A stretch of 64,000 nt of DNA from Flavobacteriaceae bacterium UBA5534 (GCA_002426015.1 DINS01000008.1:186001-250000), one strand, 5' to 3'. Positions 1 through 8,909 are shown, counted from the stretch's first letter. Notes: a model not told the origin generated them from the letters alone. A program made the numbers and translations.

Positions 1-19
1 GATTTTTCAAAACTGCGTG

Positions 20-49
20 CAAATATACAAAGACTTTTTACTTACACAA
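20..49 (-). promoter_or_regulatory. Leftward promoter for a gene beyond the left edge
   Basis: Read on the minus strand there is a TTG (49-47), a 19-base spacer and TATATTTG (27-20). This is a full match to the Bacteroidota housekeeping promoter (TTG -33, TAnnTTTG -7, spacing about 19). It points out of the window to the left, so it should drive a gene starting just outside. The consensus is established knowledge; the use of this site is inferred. Confidence 0.6.
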
Positions 50-203
50 ACCTAATTTTAAAAATATTTTACCGAAATTTACATTTCAAATAAATACGCT
101 AAAAAAAATAGCTATTTTAATGGTTGTAAGCTTTCAAAATAAAAAAATAACCCTCAACCTTAAAAAAAATTAGTTTCTTTGTGGCGTCTAAAAAAGCTAT
201 AAA

Positions 204-1079
204 ATGAGAAAAATAACTGTGCTCCTTATGTTTTTGTTTTCGTTAACATTAACTGCACAAAATGTGTTACAATACAACTTGTCTGTTGGCGACTCGTTTA
301 CTATTCACCAAGAAGCCATCCAACATATTACTCAAGACATTGATGGTACCATACAAGAAATTGACAACAAACTATCTGGTATGATGAGTTTTGAAGTCAT
401 AAAATCTGAAAAAGAGAGCATTACTTTTGAAATGAATTTTACAAATCTTAAAATGTTAATGAGTTCGCCTACATTAGGTGAACTGTCCAATGTTGATTCA
501 TCTTCTGACGATACTGAAGATATTATGTCGCTAATGTTTAAAGGAATCTTGAACATTCCTGTGACCATTGTTATGTCTAAAAATGGCAAGATTACATCGG
601 TTACTGGTGGAGACAAATTGATTGAATCAATGTTTAAAGCAGCCGATATCACTCAACCAGAAATCATTGAAGCTTCAAAAGGGGCTTTGGAAAAACAATT
701 TGGTAGTGATGCACTCTCAAGTAGTTTTGAACAAATGACTTATTTGTTCCCTACCGGAAAAGTAAAAGTTGGTGATACTTGGAAAAATAACTATGAAGGT
801 GATATGAGTACAACTAACATGTGGACACTCACCGACTATGATGCCAATACCTATAAACTATCTGGCACTGCAGAGGCAAATATGAGCAGTATTGACGAAG
901 CGGTCATTATGACCTTAACAGGTAACCAATCAACAACAGTAATAGGTAACTCCAAAACAGGATTGTTTACAGAAATAGTGGTCACTGGCGAAAATACTGG
1001 AAATACGCTATATAGCGCTCAAGAAATAACCATACCGACAACTATAAAATCAACAATTACCTATAAAATCACTCAATAA
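204..1079 (+). CDS. Secreted DUF6263-like protein
   Basis: A 291-residue protein with a clear signal peptide (residues 1-18, ending LTLTA before QN). The mature part is beta-rich and acidic with alternating hydrophobic strands, and resembles DUF6263, a family of exported Bacteroidota proteins of unknown function. No catalytic motif is visible. Asp/Ser-rich residues around 98-107 look like a loop. It is followed after 2 bases by a TPR-like membrane protein on the same strand, so the two are probably co-transcribed. The ATG at 204 is the only start that keeps the signal peptide. The family assignment is from recall of sequence style, so moderately sure. Confidence 0.7.
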   Translation: MRKITVLLMFLFSLTLTAQNVLQYNLSVGDSFTIHQEAIQHITQDIDGTIQEIDNKLSGMMSFEVIKSEKESITFEMNFTNLKMLMSSPTLGELSNVDSSSDDTEDIMSLMFKGILNIPVTIVMSKNGKITSVTGGDKLIESMFKAADITQPEIIEASKGALEKQFGSDALSSSFEQMTYLFPTGKVKVGDTWKNNYEGDMSTTNMWTLTDYDANTYKLSGTAEANMSSIDEAVIMTLTGNQSTTVIGNSKTGLFTEIVVTGENTGNTLYSAQEITIPTTIKSTITYKITQ

Positions 1080-1081
1080 TT

Positions 1082-1645
1082 ATGTACAACAAAAACATAA
1101 AATTAATCATTGCTTTCTTAATCATCGCTTATGCTGTGTATCAATTTACAGATGGTGAAATCGGCAATGGCATTATGCTTATTCTGCTATCACTAATATT
1201 CATTTTCTTATACTTTAAAAATGAATTTATATTGCTTGCCTTTTTAAAGTTACGTAAACAAGATTTTGAAGGTGCGAAAAACTGGTTAAATAAAATTAAG
1301 AATCCATCAAAGGCATTGGTAAAAAAGCAAGAAGGTTATTACAATTACTTAAATGGCATTATGGTGTCACAAACCAATATGAACGAGGCCGAAAAGTATT
1401 TTAAAAATGCTGTTAACCTAGGCTTGTCAATGGATCATGATATGGCGATGGCAAAATTAAATTTAGCAGGTATTGCTTTTAGCAAAAGACGTCCGCAAGA
1501 AGCAAAAATTTTGATGAAGGAAGCAGAAAAACTAGATAAAAGAGGTATGCTTACCGATCAGATAAAAATGATGAAAGATAGTATGAAAAAAGCACAAATG
1601 CCTAACCAACATTATGGTGGAGCAAGACAAGGCAGACGTCGCTGA
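1082..1645 (+). CDS. Membrane protein with TPR-like helical domain
   Basis: 187 residues. Two transmembrane helices lie at about 6-24 and 29-46, followed by a helical part (about 50-160) with TPR-type spacing, for example an N-E-A-E-K-Y-F-K-N-A-V helix near 98-108 and a second A-K-L-N-L-A-G-I-A-F helix. The C-terminus is basic (ends GRRR). The likely role is a protein-interaction platform on the inner membrane; no partner can be named. It is separated by 2 bases from the DUF6263-like gene and followed by a strong terminator, so these two form a transcription unit. Confidence 0.7.
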   Translation: MYNKNIKLIIAFLIIAYAVYQFTDGEIGNGIMLILLSLIFIFLYFKNEFILLAFLKLRKQDFEGAKNWLNKIKNPSKALVKKQEGYYNYLNGIMVSQTNMNEAEKYFKNAVNLGLSMDHDMAMAKLNLAGIAFSKRRPQEAKILMKEAEKLDKRGMLTDQIKMMKDSMKKAQMPNQHYGGARQGRRR

Positions 1646-1666
1646 TTAAAAAATATAATGACGCTA

Positions 1667-1699
1667 AAAGGCATTAATCAACCGATTAATGCCTTTTTT
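1667..1699 (+). terminator. Rho-independent terminator
   Basis: The stem AAAGGCATTAATC pairs with GATTAATGCCTTT across a short loop and ends in a run of seven T. It closes the two-gene unit upstream. Confidence 0.85.
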
Positions 1700-1823
1700 T
1701 ATCGGTAAAATGTACTATAGAAATCTAATTCTTACAAATAAAGCCTCATCAACGAAAAGTTTTGTTAGACAAAATATTCTTTTGTAGCTTTCATCTACTT
1801 TATAATCAACCAAATAAGTAAAC

Positions 1824-2519
1824 ATGAAAAAAATGTTTACCATACTTTGTTTAGGATTTGCACTTTCAGTTTTCTCACAAGAACCTAAAGTATATTTTGA
1901 CGACGCCCTTTCTGAACACTTAAGAACATATAACTCAAAATCAGATTTAGCCGTAAAAAACAAAAACATTGAACGGGTTGATATCTTGTTCGACTCCTTA
2001 ATTCAATTACATCTCAAAAACACTTATGTTGCCAACTTAAAACTTAAAAAAACAACTGGTGGATATATTAATACTGATGCTATTGAAAAACCTTTTCTAA
2101 TCATCACAAAAAAATCATGCTTTATTCAAAAGCAAGAAGAAATCAAAGCCATCAACGAAATCGCAAATCAATATAAAGGAAAAGTTGAAGTAATCGTTTT
2201 GTATTGGGACAAACGACATGTTGCTAAAAAAATCGCAAGACAGTACAACAAAAACATTAGTGTAGTTTACATTGATGAGCGTAAAAACAAATTAAATAAT
2301 GCGTTGTCTGCCTACAAACATTCTTTTGGAGTACCAACTTGTTTTTATGTGACCCAAAACAAACAAATCTCTAGTATTGATAGAAAATTTTATTTGAAGA
2401 ATATTAAATCTTCCACCAAAAAACTATTTTTCGAAAATGCCTACAATGGCATTACCCAATTAATGTTCAAAAATGAGACCCAAAACAAAGGCACCATCAC
2501 CAACAATGTCAATAACTAA
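1824..2519 (+). CDS. Secreted thioredoxin-fold-like protein with a single active-site-region cysteine
   Basis: 231 residues with a signal peptide (about 1-18, VFS before QEPK). The middle matches a thioredoxin-like fold: strand plus turn F-L-I-I-T-K-K-S-C-F (near 90-98), a helix, a second strand V-E-V-I-V-L-Y-W, then F-G-V-P-T-C-F-Y-V near 170 with the cis-proline. Where classic members have CxxC there is a single Cys in KKSCFIQK, so ordinary disulfide oxidoreductase chemistry is unlikely unless the second Cys (after the cis-Pro) takes part. It ends 6 bases from the end of the convergent transglycosylase gene. The fold is inferred from the pattern and the function is unknown. Confidence 0.6.
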   Translation: MKKMFTILCLGFALSVFSQEPKVYFDDALSEHLRTYNSKSDLAVKNKNIERVDILFDSLIQLHLKNTYVANLKLKKTTGGYINTDAIEKPFLIITKKSCFIQKQEEIKAINEIANQYKGKVEVIVLYWDKRHVAKKIARQYNKNISVVYIDERKNKLNNALSAYKHSFGVPTCFYVTQNKQISSIDRKFYLKNIKSSTKKLFFENAYNGITQLMFKNETQNKGTITNNVNN

Positions 2520-2525
2520 ACTGTT

Positions 2526-3461
2526 TTAAGGTCTAGAATCATAATATCCCTTTTTAGGAATATCAATTGTATATTTTTTTCTTGAACTGTTATTCAAATG
2601 ATCTTCACGCAACCAAGGATTGTGAATTTTTAAAATCTTATAGTTGATACCATATTGTTTTGCAAATGCAGTAAAATCTGAAACAGCAGTATCTACAACA
2701 ATAGGCTCTGTTGGTATTTCAGAGTACAAATCGCTCTCGTTAAAATTAAAACCATAGATTTTGGGATTGTTGAGTATTTCTTTTAATGCTACGATTCTGA
2801 ACATATAGCGTCCTGTTTCTTCCCCTAAAAGCAAATCATAATAGCTATCTACCTTTTGATCTTTCAATCGGTTACCTATGCCTGCATTGCCTGCATTATA
2901 AGCCGCAGCAGCTAGTGTCCAGGATCCGAGACTTTCTTTGGACTTCAACAAATATTTGCAAGCAACTTCTGTCGCTTTTGCTAAATGGTAGCGCTCATCA
3001 ACATTATCATTAACCTCCAACCCATTCTCTCTTGCTGTTGCAGGCATAATTTGCCAAAAACCTCTAGCTCCAGCAGGTGACACTGCATTGGTCAATCCAC
3101 TTTCAATAACCGATAAATATTTAAAATCATCAGGTATTCCATGCTTTTTTAAAATTGGCTCAATCACTGGAAAATACTTTCTTGCACGCTTAAACATCAA
3201 AAGCCCATTAGACTGCCAATACGTATTCACCAACAATTCCTTATCCATACGCTCATAAACATCTGGATCATTGAGAGGCATTTCTTCACCTGCAAAGTTT
3301 AATTTATCTGGTACGCTAAGTGCATAAACGTTATAATCGTTTATCAATTTATCTTCTTTCCCAATTGTATCATCAGATGGTGCTTTTTGCACTGCAAAAA
3401 TGAACAATCCAGATAGGCTAATGAGCCCAATTGCTGCTAAAATATTCTTAATATAGTTCAT
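2526..3461 (-). CDS. Membrane-bound lytic transglycosylase (SLT domain, MltD type)
   Basis: 311 residues. An N-terminal signal or anchor helix (6-24) is followed by a linker and an SLT/GH23 domain at about 100-235. The hallmark Y-L-S-V-I-E-S-G-L with catalytic Glu120 is followed by A-G-A-R-G-F-W-Q-I-M-P and later A-A-A-Y-N-A-G. The enzyme would cleave the MurNAc-GlcNAc bond of peptidoglycan to 1,6-anhydro products in the periplasm. Typical MltD proteins carry LysM repeats after the SLT domain. Here only one short degenerate LysM-like stretch remains (about 250-305, with I-L-K-I-H-N-P-W-L). The alpha/beta hydrolase gene lies 48 bases upstream on the same strand and may share a transcript. Confidence 0.88.
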   Translation of the reverse strand: MNYIKNILAAIGLISLSGLFIFAVQKAPSDDTIGKEDKLINDYNVYALSVPDKLNFAGEEMPLNDPDVYERMDKELLVNTYWQSNGLLMFKRARKYFPVIEPILKKHGIPDDFKYLSVIESGLTNAVSPAGARGFWQIMPATARENGLEVNDNVDERYHLAKATEVACKYLLKSKESLGSWTLAAAAYNAGNAGIGNRLKDQKVDSYYDLLLGEETGRYMFRIVALKEILNNPKIYGFNFNESDLYSEIPTEPIVVDTAVSDFTAFAKQYGINYKILKIHNPWLREDHLNNSSRKKYTIDIPKKGYYDSRP

Positions 3462-3509
3462 AATCTTATTTTTTTATAAAGGTAAAAAATTTATGTAAGT
3501 CTTTCAATA

Positions 3510-4172
3510 TTAGTCGGTAATAAGTTTTGGCAAATGCTCATTAAACCATTTATATTTTGTAATTACCATAATATGTGTTCCGCCTTCGACAACAATACAA
3601 TTGCCGTCACATGAATGTGTAAAAATTGCATCTTTGTCTCCATGAATGTAAATAGCTTTAGGATTGGGCTGCTCTTGATCCCAACAAACAACCTGTTTAA
3701 TTGCCCAATCTAAATAACGCTTATCACTGACCGAAAGATACGTTTTATATAGATCGATACGCTTGCTAATGGTGTCATTAAACGCATACTTTTTGAGAAC
3801 GTCGATATTAGACAATAATTGCGTTGGTACCATCTTATAGGCTTTTAAAAATCTAGCAATTTTCATTCGTTTGGGAAGTTCATGTTGTGACTTAACACTT
3901 GACACCACAATCAACTTTTTAACATCGATGAATTTGCTCATTTCCTGAACCAAAATCCCTCCAAAGGACACACCTAACAATACTATGTTATCATGTACAA
4001 TTTTTGCTGTCATACGCTTTGCATAGTCTTGCAAACTCTCGTCTTTGTTGGGAATCATCCATTCCAACCAATGAATCTGAAACTGATCTTCTGGCAATTT
4101 AATGCGCTCAAAAATTGTTGGGCTAGCGGCCATTCCAGGCATCATATACACATGTATGAGTTCTTGATTCAT
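3510..4172 (-). CDS. Alpha/beta hydrolase
   Basis: 220 residues, no signal peptide, so cytoplasmic. The nucleophile elbow G-V-S-F-G-G (67-72) gives Ser69. I-H-G-D-K-D (177-182) would give the acid and G-G-T-H (197-200) the catalytic His200. The oxyanion region near the start is M-M-P-G-M-A. The protein is short for the fold, with a reduced cap of helices at about 95-165. The substrate cannot be told; it could be a carboxylesterase or thioesterase-like enzyme. It lies upstream of the transglycosylase gene on the same strand. Confidence 0.75.
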   Translation of the reverse strand: MNQELIHVYMMPGMAASPTIFERIKLPEDQFQIHWLEWMIPNKDESLQDYAKRMTAKIVHDNIVLLGVSFGGILVQEMSKFIDVKKLIVVSSVKSQHELPKRMKIARFLKAYKMVPTQLLSNIDVLKKYAFNDTISKRIDLYKTYLSVSDKRYLDWAIKQVVCWDQEQPNPKAIYIHGDKDAIFTHSCDGNCIVVEGGTHIMVITKYKWFNEHLPKLITD

Positions 4173-4215
4173 AATAGTTTAACAGGCAAAGCGTTTATTA
4201 TATATGATTTTTTTG

Positions 4216-4223
4216 TACTTTTG
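4216..4223 (+). promoter_or_regulatory. -7 promoter element for the GNAT-like gene
   Basis: TACTTTTG matches TAnnTTTG and lies 66 bases before the ATG at 4290. No exact TTG is found at the -33 position (TTA at 4195-4197, spacer 18). Confidence 0.45.
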
Positions 4224-4289
4224 TAGTGCAAAGCTATATAAAATAGCCTTTCTACCCTACCAACCATTGAATTAAAAAAACAAAATACT

Positions 4290-4586
4290 ATGATTGATGC
4301 TGCCGAATTAGTGGACAATGACTTTTTACGTCAATTTGAACTTAAAGTAGAAGATGAACTTGCCAAAATTGAGTACTCTTTACAAGACCGAAAGATATTT
4401 TTAACAAAATTGATCATTCCAGAATGCATTAATTCAGAAGTGTTCGAAACCAATTTTTTGACATTGGTATTTGAAAACATTTCAGAACGCAATATTAGTG
4501 TTGTACCAACGAGTCCTGAAATTGCGAAATTTATAAGAAAAAATAGAAAGTATAAGAAAATGCTTCCTGTAGGCATTAGAATATAA
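4290..4586 (+). CDS. YjdJ-type GNAT-fold protein lacking the acetyl-CoA loop motif
   Basis: 98 residues. The layout follows the small GCN5-related acetyltransferases of the YjdJ/COG2388 kind: F-E-L-K-V-E-D-E-L-A-K-I-E-Y strands, then I-F-L-T-K-L-I-I-P-E, and a C-terminal V-V-P-T-S-P-E-I-A-K-F-I-R-K-N matching the family's VVPLCP...YI/LRRHPEY ending. The usual R-G-x-G-I/V-A/G acetyl-CoA loop after IPE is replaced by C-I-N-S-E-V-F-E-T-N-F. It may therefore be a non-catalytic descendant. A terminator shared with the convergent mtaB gene follows. Confidence 0.6.
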   Translation: MIDAAELVDNDFLRQFELKVEDELAKIEYSLQDRKIFLTKLIIPECINSEVFETNFLTLVFENISERNISVVPTSPEIAKFIRKNRKYKKMLPVGIRI

Positions 4587-4603
4587 TTTCTGAAAAACAT
4601 ATT

Positions 4604-4636
4604 AAAAAAACCGAAGCTATCAACTTCGGTTTTTTT
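4604..4636. terminator. Bidirectional terminator
   Basis: A run of A, then CCGAAG, a seven-base loop, CTTCGG and a run of T. The hairpin works in both directions between the convergent GNAT-like gene and mtaB. Confidence 0.85.
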
Positions 4637-4640
4637 GTTT

Positions 4641-5966
4641 TTATATTACAAACTCTTCTACAAAATCGAATCTTACAAGACCATCATCGTCAATTTGTGT
4701 AAGTTCCACTTTGTGAAGTGTATTAACCAATTCTGGATTCCAAGGCGCTTTTACTTTTACATAGTTTTCGGTAAATCCATGAATATATCCTTCTTTATTT
4801 TCACTTTCAAACAATACAGTTCTTGTAGTTTTTAGCTGGCTTTCATAAAATTGTCTTCTCAATTTAGCCGATAAACCACGTAACATTTTACTACGTTTAG
4901 CTCTTACATTTTTAGGCACAACGCCATCCATTGTTGCTGCTTCTGTATTATCTCTTTCTGAATATGTAAAGACGTGCAGATATGAAATATCTAATGACGT
5001 TAAAAAGTTATATGTTTCTAAAAAATGCTCGTCAGTTTCTCCAGGAAAACCAACAATAACATCAACACCAATACAGGCATGAGGCATTACCTCTTTAATT
5101 TTATTTACTCTGTCAACATAAAGTTCTTTCATATATCGACGTTTCATTTTCCTTAAAATATCATTACTTCCACTTTGTAACGGAATATGAAAATGTGGCA
5201 CAAATGCTCTAGATTTAGATACTAAATCGATAGTTTCATTCTTAAGCAAGTTAGGCTCTATTGATGAGATACGGAGTCTTTCTATACCTTCAACTTTATC
5301 TAATTCGGTAACTAAATCTAAAAATGTATGCTCATGACGTTTATTGCCAAATTCTCCTTTTCCATAGTCACCAATATTAACTCCTGTAAGCACAATTTCT
5401 TTAATATTCTGTTCAGAAATTTCTTTGGCATTTTTTAAAACACCTTCCATGGTATCACTTCTAGAAATACCACGAGCTAACGGAATGGTACAATAAGTGC
5501 ACTTATAGTCGCAACCGTCTTGCACTTTTAAAAAGGCACGAGTTCTGTCGCCAATTGAATAACTTCCTACATAAAAATCGGCATCTTCAATTTCGCAAGA
5601 GTGTACTTCACCAAAATCGTTTTTTGACAAATCGTTTAGGTAATCTGTAATCTTAAATTTTTCGGTTGCACCAAGTACTAAATCAACACCATCAACATCT
5701 GCTAATTCTTGAGGCTTAAGTTGTGCATAGCAACCAACAGCAGCCACAAAAGCATCTGGATTAGATTTCTGTGCTTGCTTTACAATAGATTTAAAACGTT
5801 TATCAGCATTTTCGGTTACAGAGCATGTATTTATCACATAAATATCTGCCACTTCATTAAACTCCACACGATCAAACCCTTCATCAGTAAAGTTTCGGGC
5901 AATGGTAGATGTTTCTGAAAAATTCAATTTACAACCTAAAGTATAAAATGCTACTTTCTTTCTCAT
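4641..5966 (-). CDS. mtaB: tRNA t6A37 methylthiotransferase MtaB
   Basis: 441 residues, the usual length. The enzyme converts t6A37 to ms2t6A37 in ANN-decoding tRNAs, using two 4Fe-4S clusters and SAM. The N-terminal MTTase domain has Cys12 (T-L-G-C-K-L-N), Cys48 (I-N-T-C-S-V) and Cys79 (A-V-G-C-Y-A-Q), which bind the auxiliary cluster. The radical-SAM motif is C152-D-Y-K-C156-T-Y-C159. The L-Q-S-G-S-N-D and G-V-D-V-I-V-G-F-P-G-E-T-D blocks follow, and a C-terminal TRAM domain lies near 375-438. These features separate it from MiaB and RimO moderately well. It appears to be monocistronic. Confidence 0.93.
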   Translation of the reverse strand: MRKKVAFYTLGCKLNFSETSTIARNFTDEGFDRVEFNEVADIYVINTCSVTENADKRFKSIVKQAQKSNPDAFVAAVGCYAQLKPQELADVDGVDLVLGATEKFKITDYLNDLSKNDFGEVHSCEIEDADFYVGSYSIGDRTRAFLKVQDGCDYKCTYCTIPLARGISRSDTMEGVLKNAKEISEQNIKEIVLTGVNIGDYGKGEFGNKRHEHTFLDLVTELDKVEGIERLRISSIEPNLLKNETIDLVSKSRAFVPHFHIPLQSGSNDILRKMKRRYMKELYVDRVNKIKEVMPHACIGVDVIVGFPGETDEHFLETYNFLTSLDISYLHVFTYSERDNTEAATMDGVVPKNVRAKRSKMLRGLSAKLRRQFYESQLKTTRTVLFESENKEGYIHGFTENYVKVKAPWNPELVNTLHKVELTQIDDDGLVRFDFVEEFVI

Positions 5967-5979
5967 TTGTTAGTTTTCA

Positions 5980-5997
5980 TTTCCACAAAGGTGGAAA
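5980..5997 (-). promoter_or_regulatory. Hairpin in the mtaB leader
   Basis: TTTCCAC, loop AAAG, GTGGAAA: a perfect 7-bp stem lying 14 bases upstream of the mtaB start codon. It could be a leader hairpin affecting translation or a small operator. Function unknown. Confidence 0.45.
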
Positions 5998-6031
5998 ACT
6001 CATTATATTTACTTTCTTTGTTAAAAGTCAG

Positions 6032-6039
6032 CAAATTTA
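6032..6039 (-). promoter_or_regulatory. -7 promoter element of mtaB
   Basis: On the minus strand this reads TAAATTTG, a full TAnnTTTG match, 66 bases upstream of the mtaB ATG. No TTG is seen at -33. Confidence 0.5.
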
Positions 6040-6054
6040 CAACTATTAAATTAT

Positions 6055-7671
6055 ATGATAAAATATGTTTCATCTCAATTAATAAGCTATTTATCAATCA
6101 GTTGTATATTTTTCCTGTTTTCCTGTGTAAACTCATCAAAAACTAATAATGATCATTTAGTTTTTAGATATAATGAACACAAAAATATCGGCTCATTAGA
6201 TCCTGCGTTCTCTAAAGACATTGCAGATATTTGGGCAACAAATCAGTTATTTAATGGTTTGGTGCAAATGGATGACCAAATGAAGGTATTACCATGTATT
6301 GCTAAAAGCTGGACAATTTCTGATGATGCACTAGTTTACACCTTTTCGATTCGAAAAGATGTAAAATTTCATAAGCATCAACTCTTCGGAAAAGATTCGA
6401 CCAGAACTGTAACAGCTTATGATTTTGAGTATAGTTTAAACCGTTTACGCGACACTCAATTAGCTTCGCCAGGAAGTTGGGTGTTACAAAAAGTTGATAA
6501 TTTTAAAGCTATAAATGATTCAATATTCGAGATAAAATTAAATCAACCTTTTCCTGCCTTTTTAGGATTATTAACCATGAAATATTGTTCGGTTGTTCCG
6601 AAAGAAATTGTTGAGCACTACGGAAGTGATTTTCGTTCAAATCCAATTGGCACAGGACCTTTTCAGTTTAAACGATGGGAAGAAAATTTAAAATTGGTTT
6701 TTAGAAAAAATCCAAGCTATTTTGAAGTTGACAACCAAGGACAAACATTACCATACCTCGAAGCGGTTTCAATAACTTTTTTACCAGATAAACAAAGTGA
6801 ATTTTTACAATTTGCACAAGGAAACATCGATTTTGTTTCTGGTTTAGATGCATCATATAAAGACGAAATTTTAACTGCAGATGGGCAGCTTCGTCAGTTA
6901 TATACAAATGATGTAAATATGATTCGTGGCCCATATTTAAATACCGAGTATTTAGCGTTTTATATGGATTCAAAAGTTTCCGAAATACAATCGGAACTTA
7001 TTAGAAAAGCTGTAAACTATGGTTTTGACAGACATAAAATGATGGTGTATTTGCGCAATGGAGTTGGCATTCCTGCAAATGGTGGTTTTATCCCAAAAGG
7101 ATTACCTGGTTATAATGAAACAATTGGTTTTGATTATCAACCAGAAAAAGCAAAAGATTTAGTGGCTCAATTTAAAAAAGAAACAGGAATAGCAAATCCA
7201 GAGATTACCATTACTACAACAAGTAATTATTTAAGCTTTTGCGAATATATACAACGTGAAATTCAAAAAACTGGACTTAATGTAAAAGTAGATGTTATAC
7301 CTGCTGCTACATTAAAAGATGCAAAAGCTAATGGTAAACTAGATATGTTTAGAGCAAGTTGGGTAGCCGATTATCCAGATGCTGAAAATTATTTGTCGTT
7401 ATACTACAGTAAGAATTTTGCACCAAATGGACCAAATTACACACATTTTAAAGATGAACAATTCGACTTGTGGTATGAAGAAGCTTATACAATTACAAAC
7501 ACAGAAAAACGTGAACAGTTATATTCTAAAATGGATAGTTTAGTGATGCAAAAAACACCTGTAATTGTCATGTTTTATGACGAAGTACTGCGCTTTACCA
7601 GAAAAAACGTGAACGGTTTGGGTATTAATCCTATTAACTTATTAGATTTAAAAAGAGTAAAGAAAAACTAA
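6055..7671 (+). CDS. Peptide/solute-binding lipoprotein (SBP family 5)
   Basis: 538 residues with a lipoprotein signal whose lipobox is L-F-S-C (Cys24). The SBP_bac_5 domain fills the rest: S-L-D-P-A-F-S-K-D near the start, W-T-I-S-D-D-A-L-V-Y-T-F-S-I-R-K-D-V-K-F-H, G-T-G-P-F-Q-F-K-R-W, and W-V-A-D-Y-P-D-A-E-N near the end. It would bind oligopeptides or similar ligands for an ABC importer of the Opp/Dpp kind, but no permease or ATPase lies beside it. The stop codon abuts the stop of the convergent gene with no gap. Confidence 0.88.
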   Translation: MIKYVSSQLISYLSISCIFFLFSCVNSSKTNNDHLVFRYNEHKNIGSLDPAFSKDIADIWATNQLFNGLVQMDDQMKVLPCIAKSWTISDDALVYTFSIRKDVKFHKHQLFGKDSTRTVTAYDFEYSLNRLRDTQLASPGSWVLQKVDNFKAINDSIFEIKLNQPFPAFLGLLTMKYCSVVPKEIVEHYGSDFRSNPIGTGPFQFKRWEENLKLVFRKNPSYFEVDNQGQTLPYLEAVSITFLPDKQSEFLQFAQGNIDFVSGLDASYKDEILTADGQLRQLYTNDVNMIRGPYLNTEYLAFYMDSKVSEIQSELIRKAVNYGFDRHKMMVYLRNGVGIPANGGFIPKGLPGYNETIGFDYQPEKAKDLVAQFKKETGIANPEITITTTSNYLSFCEYIQREIQKTGLNVKVDVIPAATLKDAKANGKLDMFRASWVADYPDAENYLSLYYSKNFAPNGPNYTHFKDEQFDLWYEEAYTITNTEKREQLYSKMDSLVMQKTPVIVMFYDEVLRFTRKNVNGLGINPINLLDLKRVKKN

Positions 7672-8583
7672 CTATTCTATTACAAAATAGTAAATATCAT
7701 CTTCACCTTTTCCTCCAGACCTATTGGATGTTAAATAACCTTCTTTACCATTCTCGTTCAAAACATAGCAAAAATCGTCTTGCTTACTATTGATTGGCTT
7801 TGAAAGCAATACAGGTTCTGATATTGAATTATCTCCATTGATTTTGCATTGATAGATATCCAATCCTCCAACACCACCTACTCTATCAGAAGAAAAATAC
7901 AAAACATTATCCTTGCTGACAAATGGGAATGTTTCTCTTCGTGGCGAATTGATATGGTCTCCCAAATTTTCAATTTTACCGAATTCATTGTTGCCTATAA
8001 TTTTCACTCTAAAAACATCGGTTGGACCTTTGGCACTTGGTATGTTGGACACAAAATACAGATAATTACCATCTGGACTTACACTAGGATGCCCATAAGA
8101 ATAATCTGGGCTACAAAACGACAATGTTTCAAAATTGGTCCATCCTTCGCCTTCTATATATTCACCGCGTTCGATATGAAGGTTGACAGATTTATAATCG
8201 TGCTTGTAAGTTTTGCCTTTTCTCACAAAATTTGTCGTGATGTACATATATTTCCCATCTGGACTAAAAGCAGCACTCGAACTGTTGAATACCACATCTT
8301 CAGTAGCCTTAAAACGCTTAATATCGTTTACTTCACCATCTTGGGTCTTTTTTCCTTCATACAAAGTAAAAATTGGATGCTGGTCATTATCCAATCTTAT
8401 TTTGTTGCGTGTGTTTAATAAATATGATGTGAAAAATACTTGGTCATTTTGATAATACACCAGTCCATAATGCGCTTTTTCATCATTCATTTTCAGATTG
8501 GTGATTTTATATGTTTTCTCTTGAGAGTAACTAAAATTAATAAGTATAAAAGCCACAAAAATGAAGGTAATGCCTGATTTCAT
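7672..8583 (-). CDS. Secreted PD40/TolB-like beta-propeller protein
   Basis: 303 residues with a signal peptide (1-20, I-N-F-S-Y-S before QEK). Repeated PD40 blades carry the typical phrases F-S-P-D-G-K-Y-M-Y-I-T-T, S-P-D-G-N-Y-L-Y-F-V-S, Y-F-S-S-D-R-V-G-G-V-G-G-L-D-I-Y and Y-L-T-S-N-R-S-G-G-K-G-E-D-D-I-Y. In Bacteroidota these blades usually precede OmpA domains in PorE-like proteins; here no OmpA domain follows, so it is a stand-alone propeller in the periplasm. Its start overlaps the stop of the small membrane protein gene upstream by 4 bases (ATGA), so it is the last gene of a leftward operon. Confidence 0.8.
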   Translation of the reverse strand: MKSGITFIFVAFILINFSYSQEKTYKITNLKMNDEKAHYGLVYYQNDQVFFTSYLLNTRNKIRLDNDQHPIFTLYEGKKTQDGEVNDIKRFKATEDVVFNSSSAAFSPDGKYMYITTNFVRKGKTYKHDYKSVNLHIERGEYIEGEGWTNFETLSFCSPDYSYGHPSVSPDGNYLYFVSNIPSAKGPTDVFRVKIIGNNEFGKIENLGDHINSPRRETFPFVSKDNVLYFSSDRVGGVGGLDIYQCKINGDNSISEPVLLSKPINSKQDDFCYVLNENGKEGYLTSNRSGGKGEDDIYYFVIE

Positions 8584-8909
8584 AGTTCAATATCTTTTCC
8601 AATGTCCTGTATTTCATCTTTAACGACGACGACATTTTTTTCCCAACTTCTTTTCAATAAATAATGTAACAAATAACAAACTCCAACTGCAAAAGGCATA
8701 AGAATAATGGTTAATAAAAACGTATTTTCCCAATCAATTCCTATTTGAAAATACACTTCTAACAAACCTAAAATAAAACCACCAATGATAGCAGCTATAA
8801 AATAAGTAACAACACCTATAATGGCATATAACCATTTATTTTGATTGTACTCTTCTGCAAGTTTATAAAAGTATTTGCCTGTAAAAAAAATAATTACGAT
8901 CTCTAACAT
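8580..8909 (-). CDS. Small integral membrane protein
   Basis: About 109 residues when started at the ATG at 8909, 7 bases after the stop of the upstream gene. A longer reading from 8948 would run 32 bases into that gene and is less likely. Two clear hydrophobic helices lie in the middle and second half (about 26-50 and 60-85) with a weaker one at the start (2-10). The tail is charged (V-V-V-V-K-D-E-I-Q-D-I-G-K-D-I-E-L). No known family recognised. Translationally coupled to the propeller gene downstream. Confidence 0.65.
   Translation of the reverse strand: MLEIVIIFFTGKYFYKLAEEYNQNKWLYAIIGVVTYFIAAIIGGFILGLLEVYFQIGIDWENTFLLTIILMPFAVGVCYLLHYLLKRSWEKNVVVVKDEIQDIGKDIEL

Noticed and set aside
6013..6020. 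TTTCTTTG as a promoter for the peptide-binding lipoprotein
   Set aside because: Mismatch at the second base of TAnnTTTG and no TTG at -33; too weak to call.
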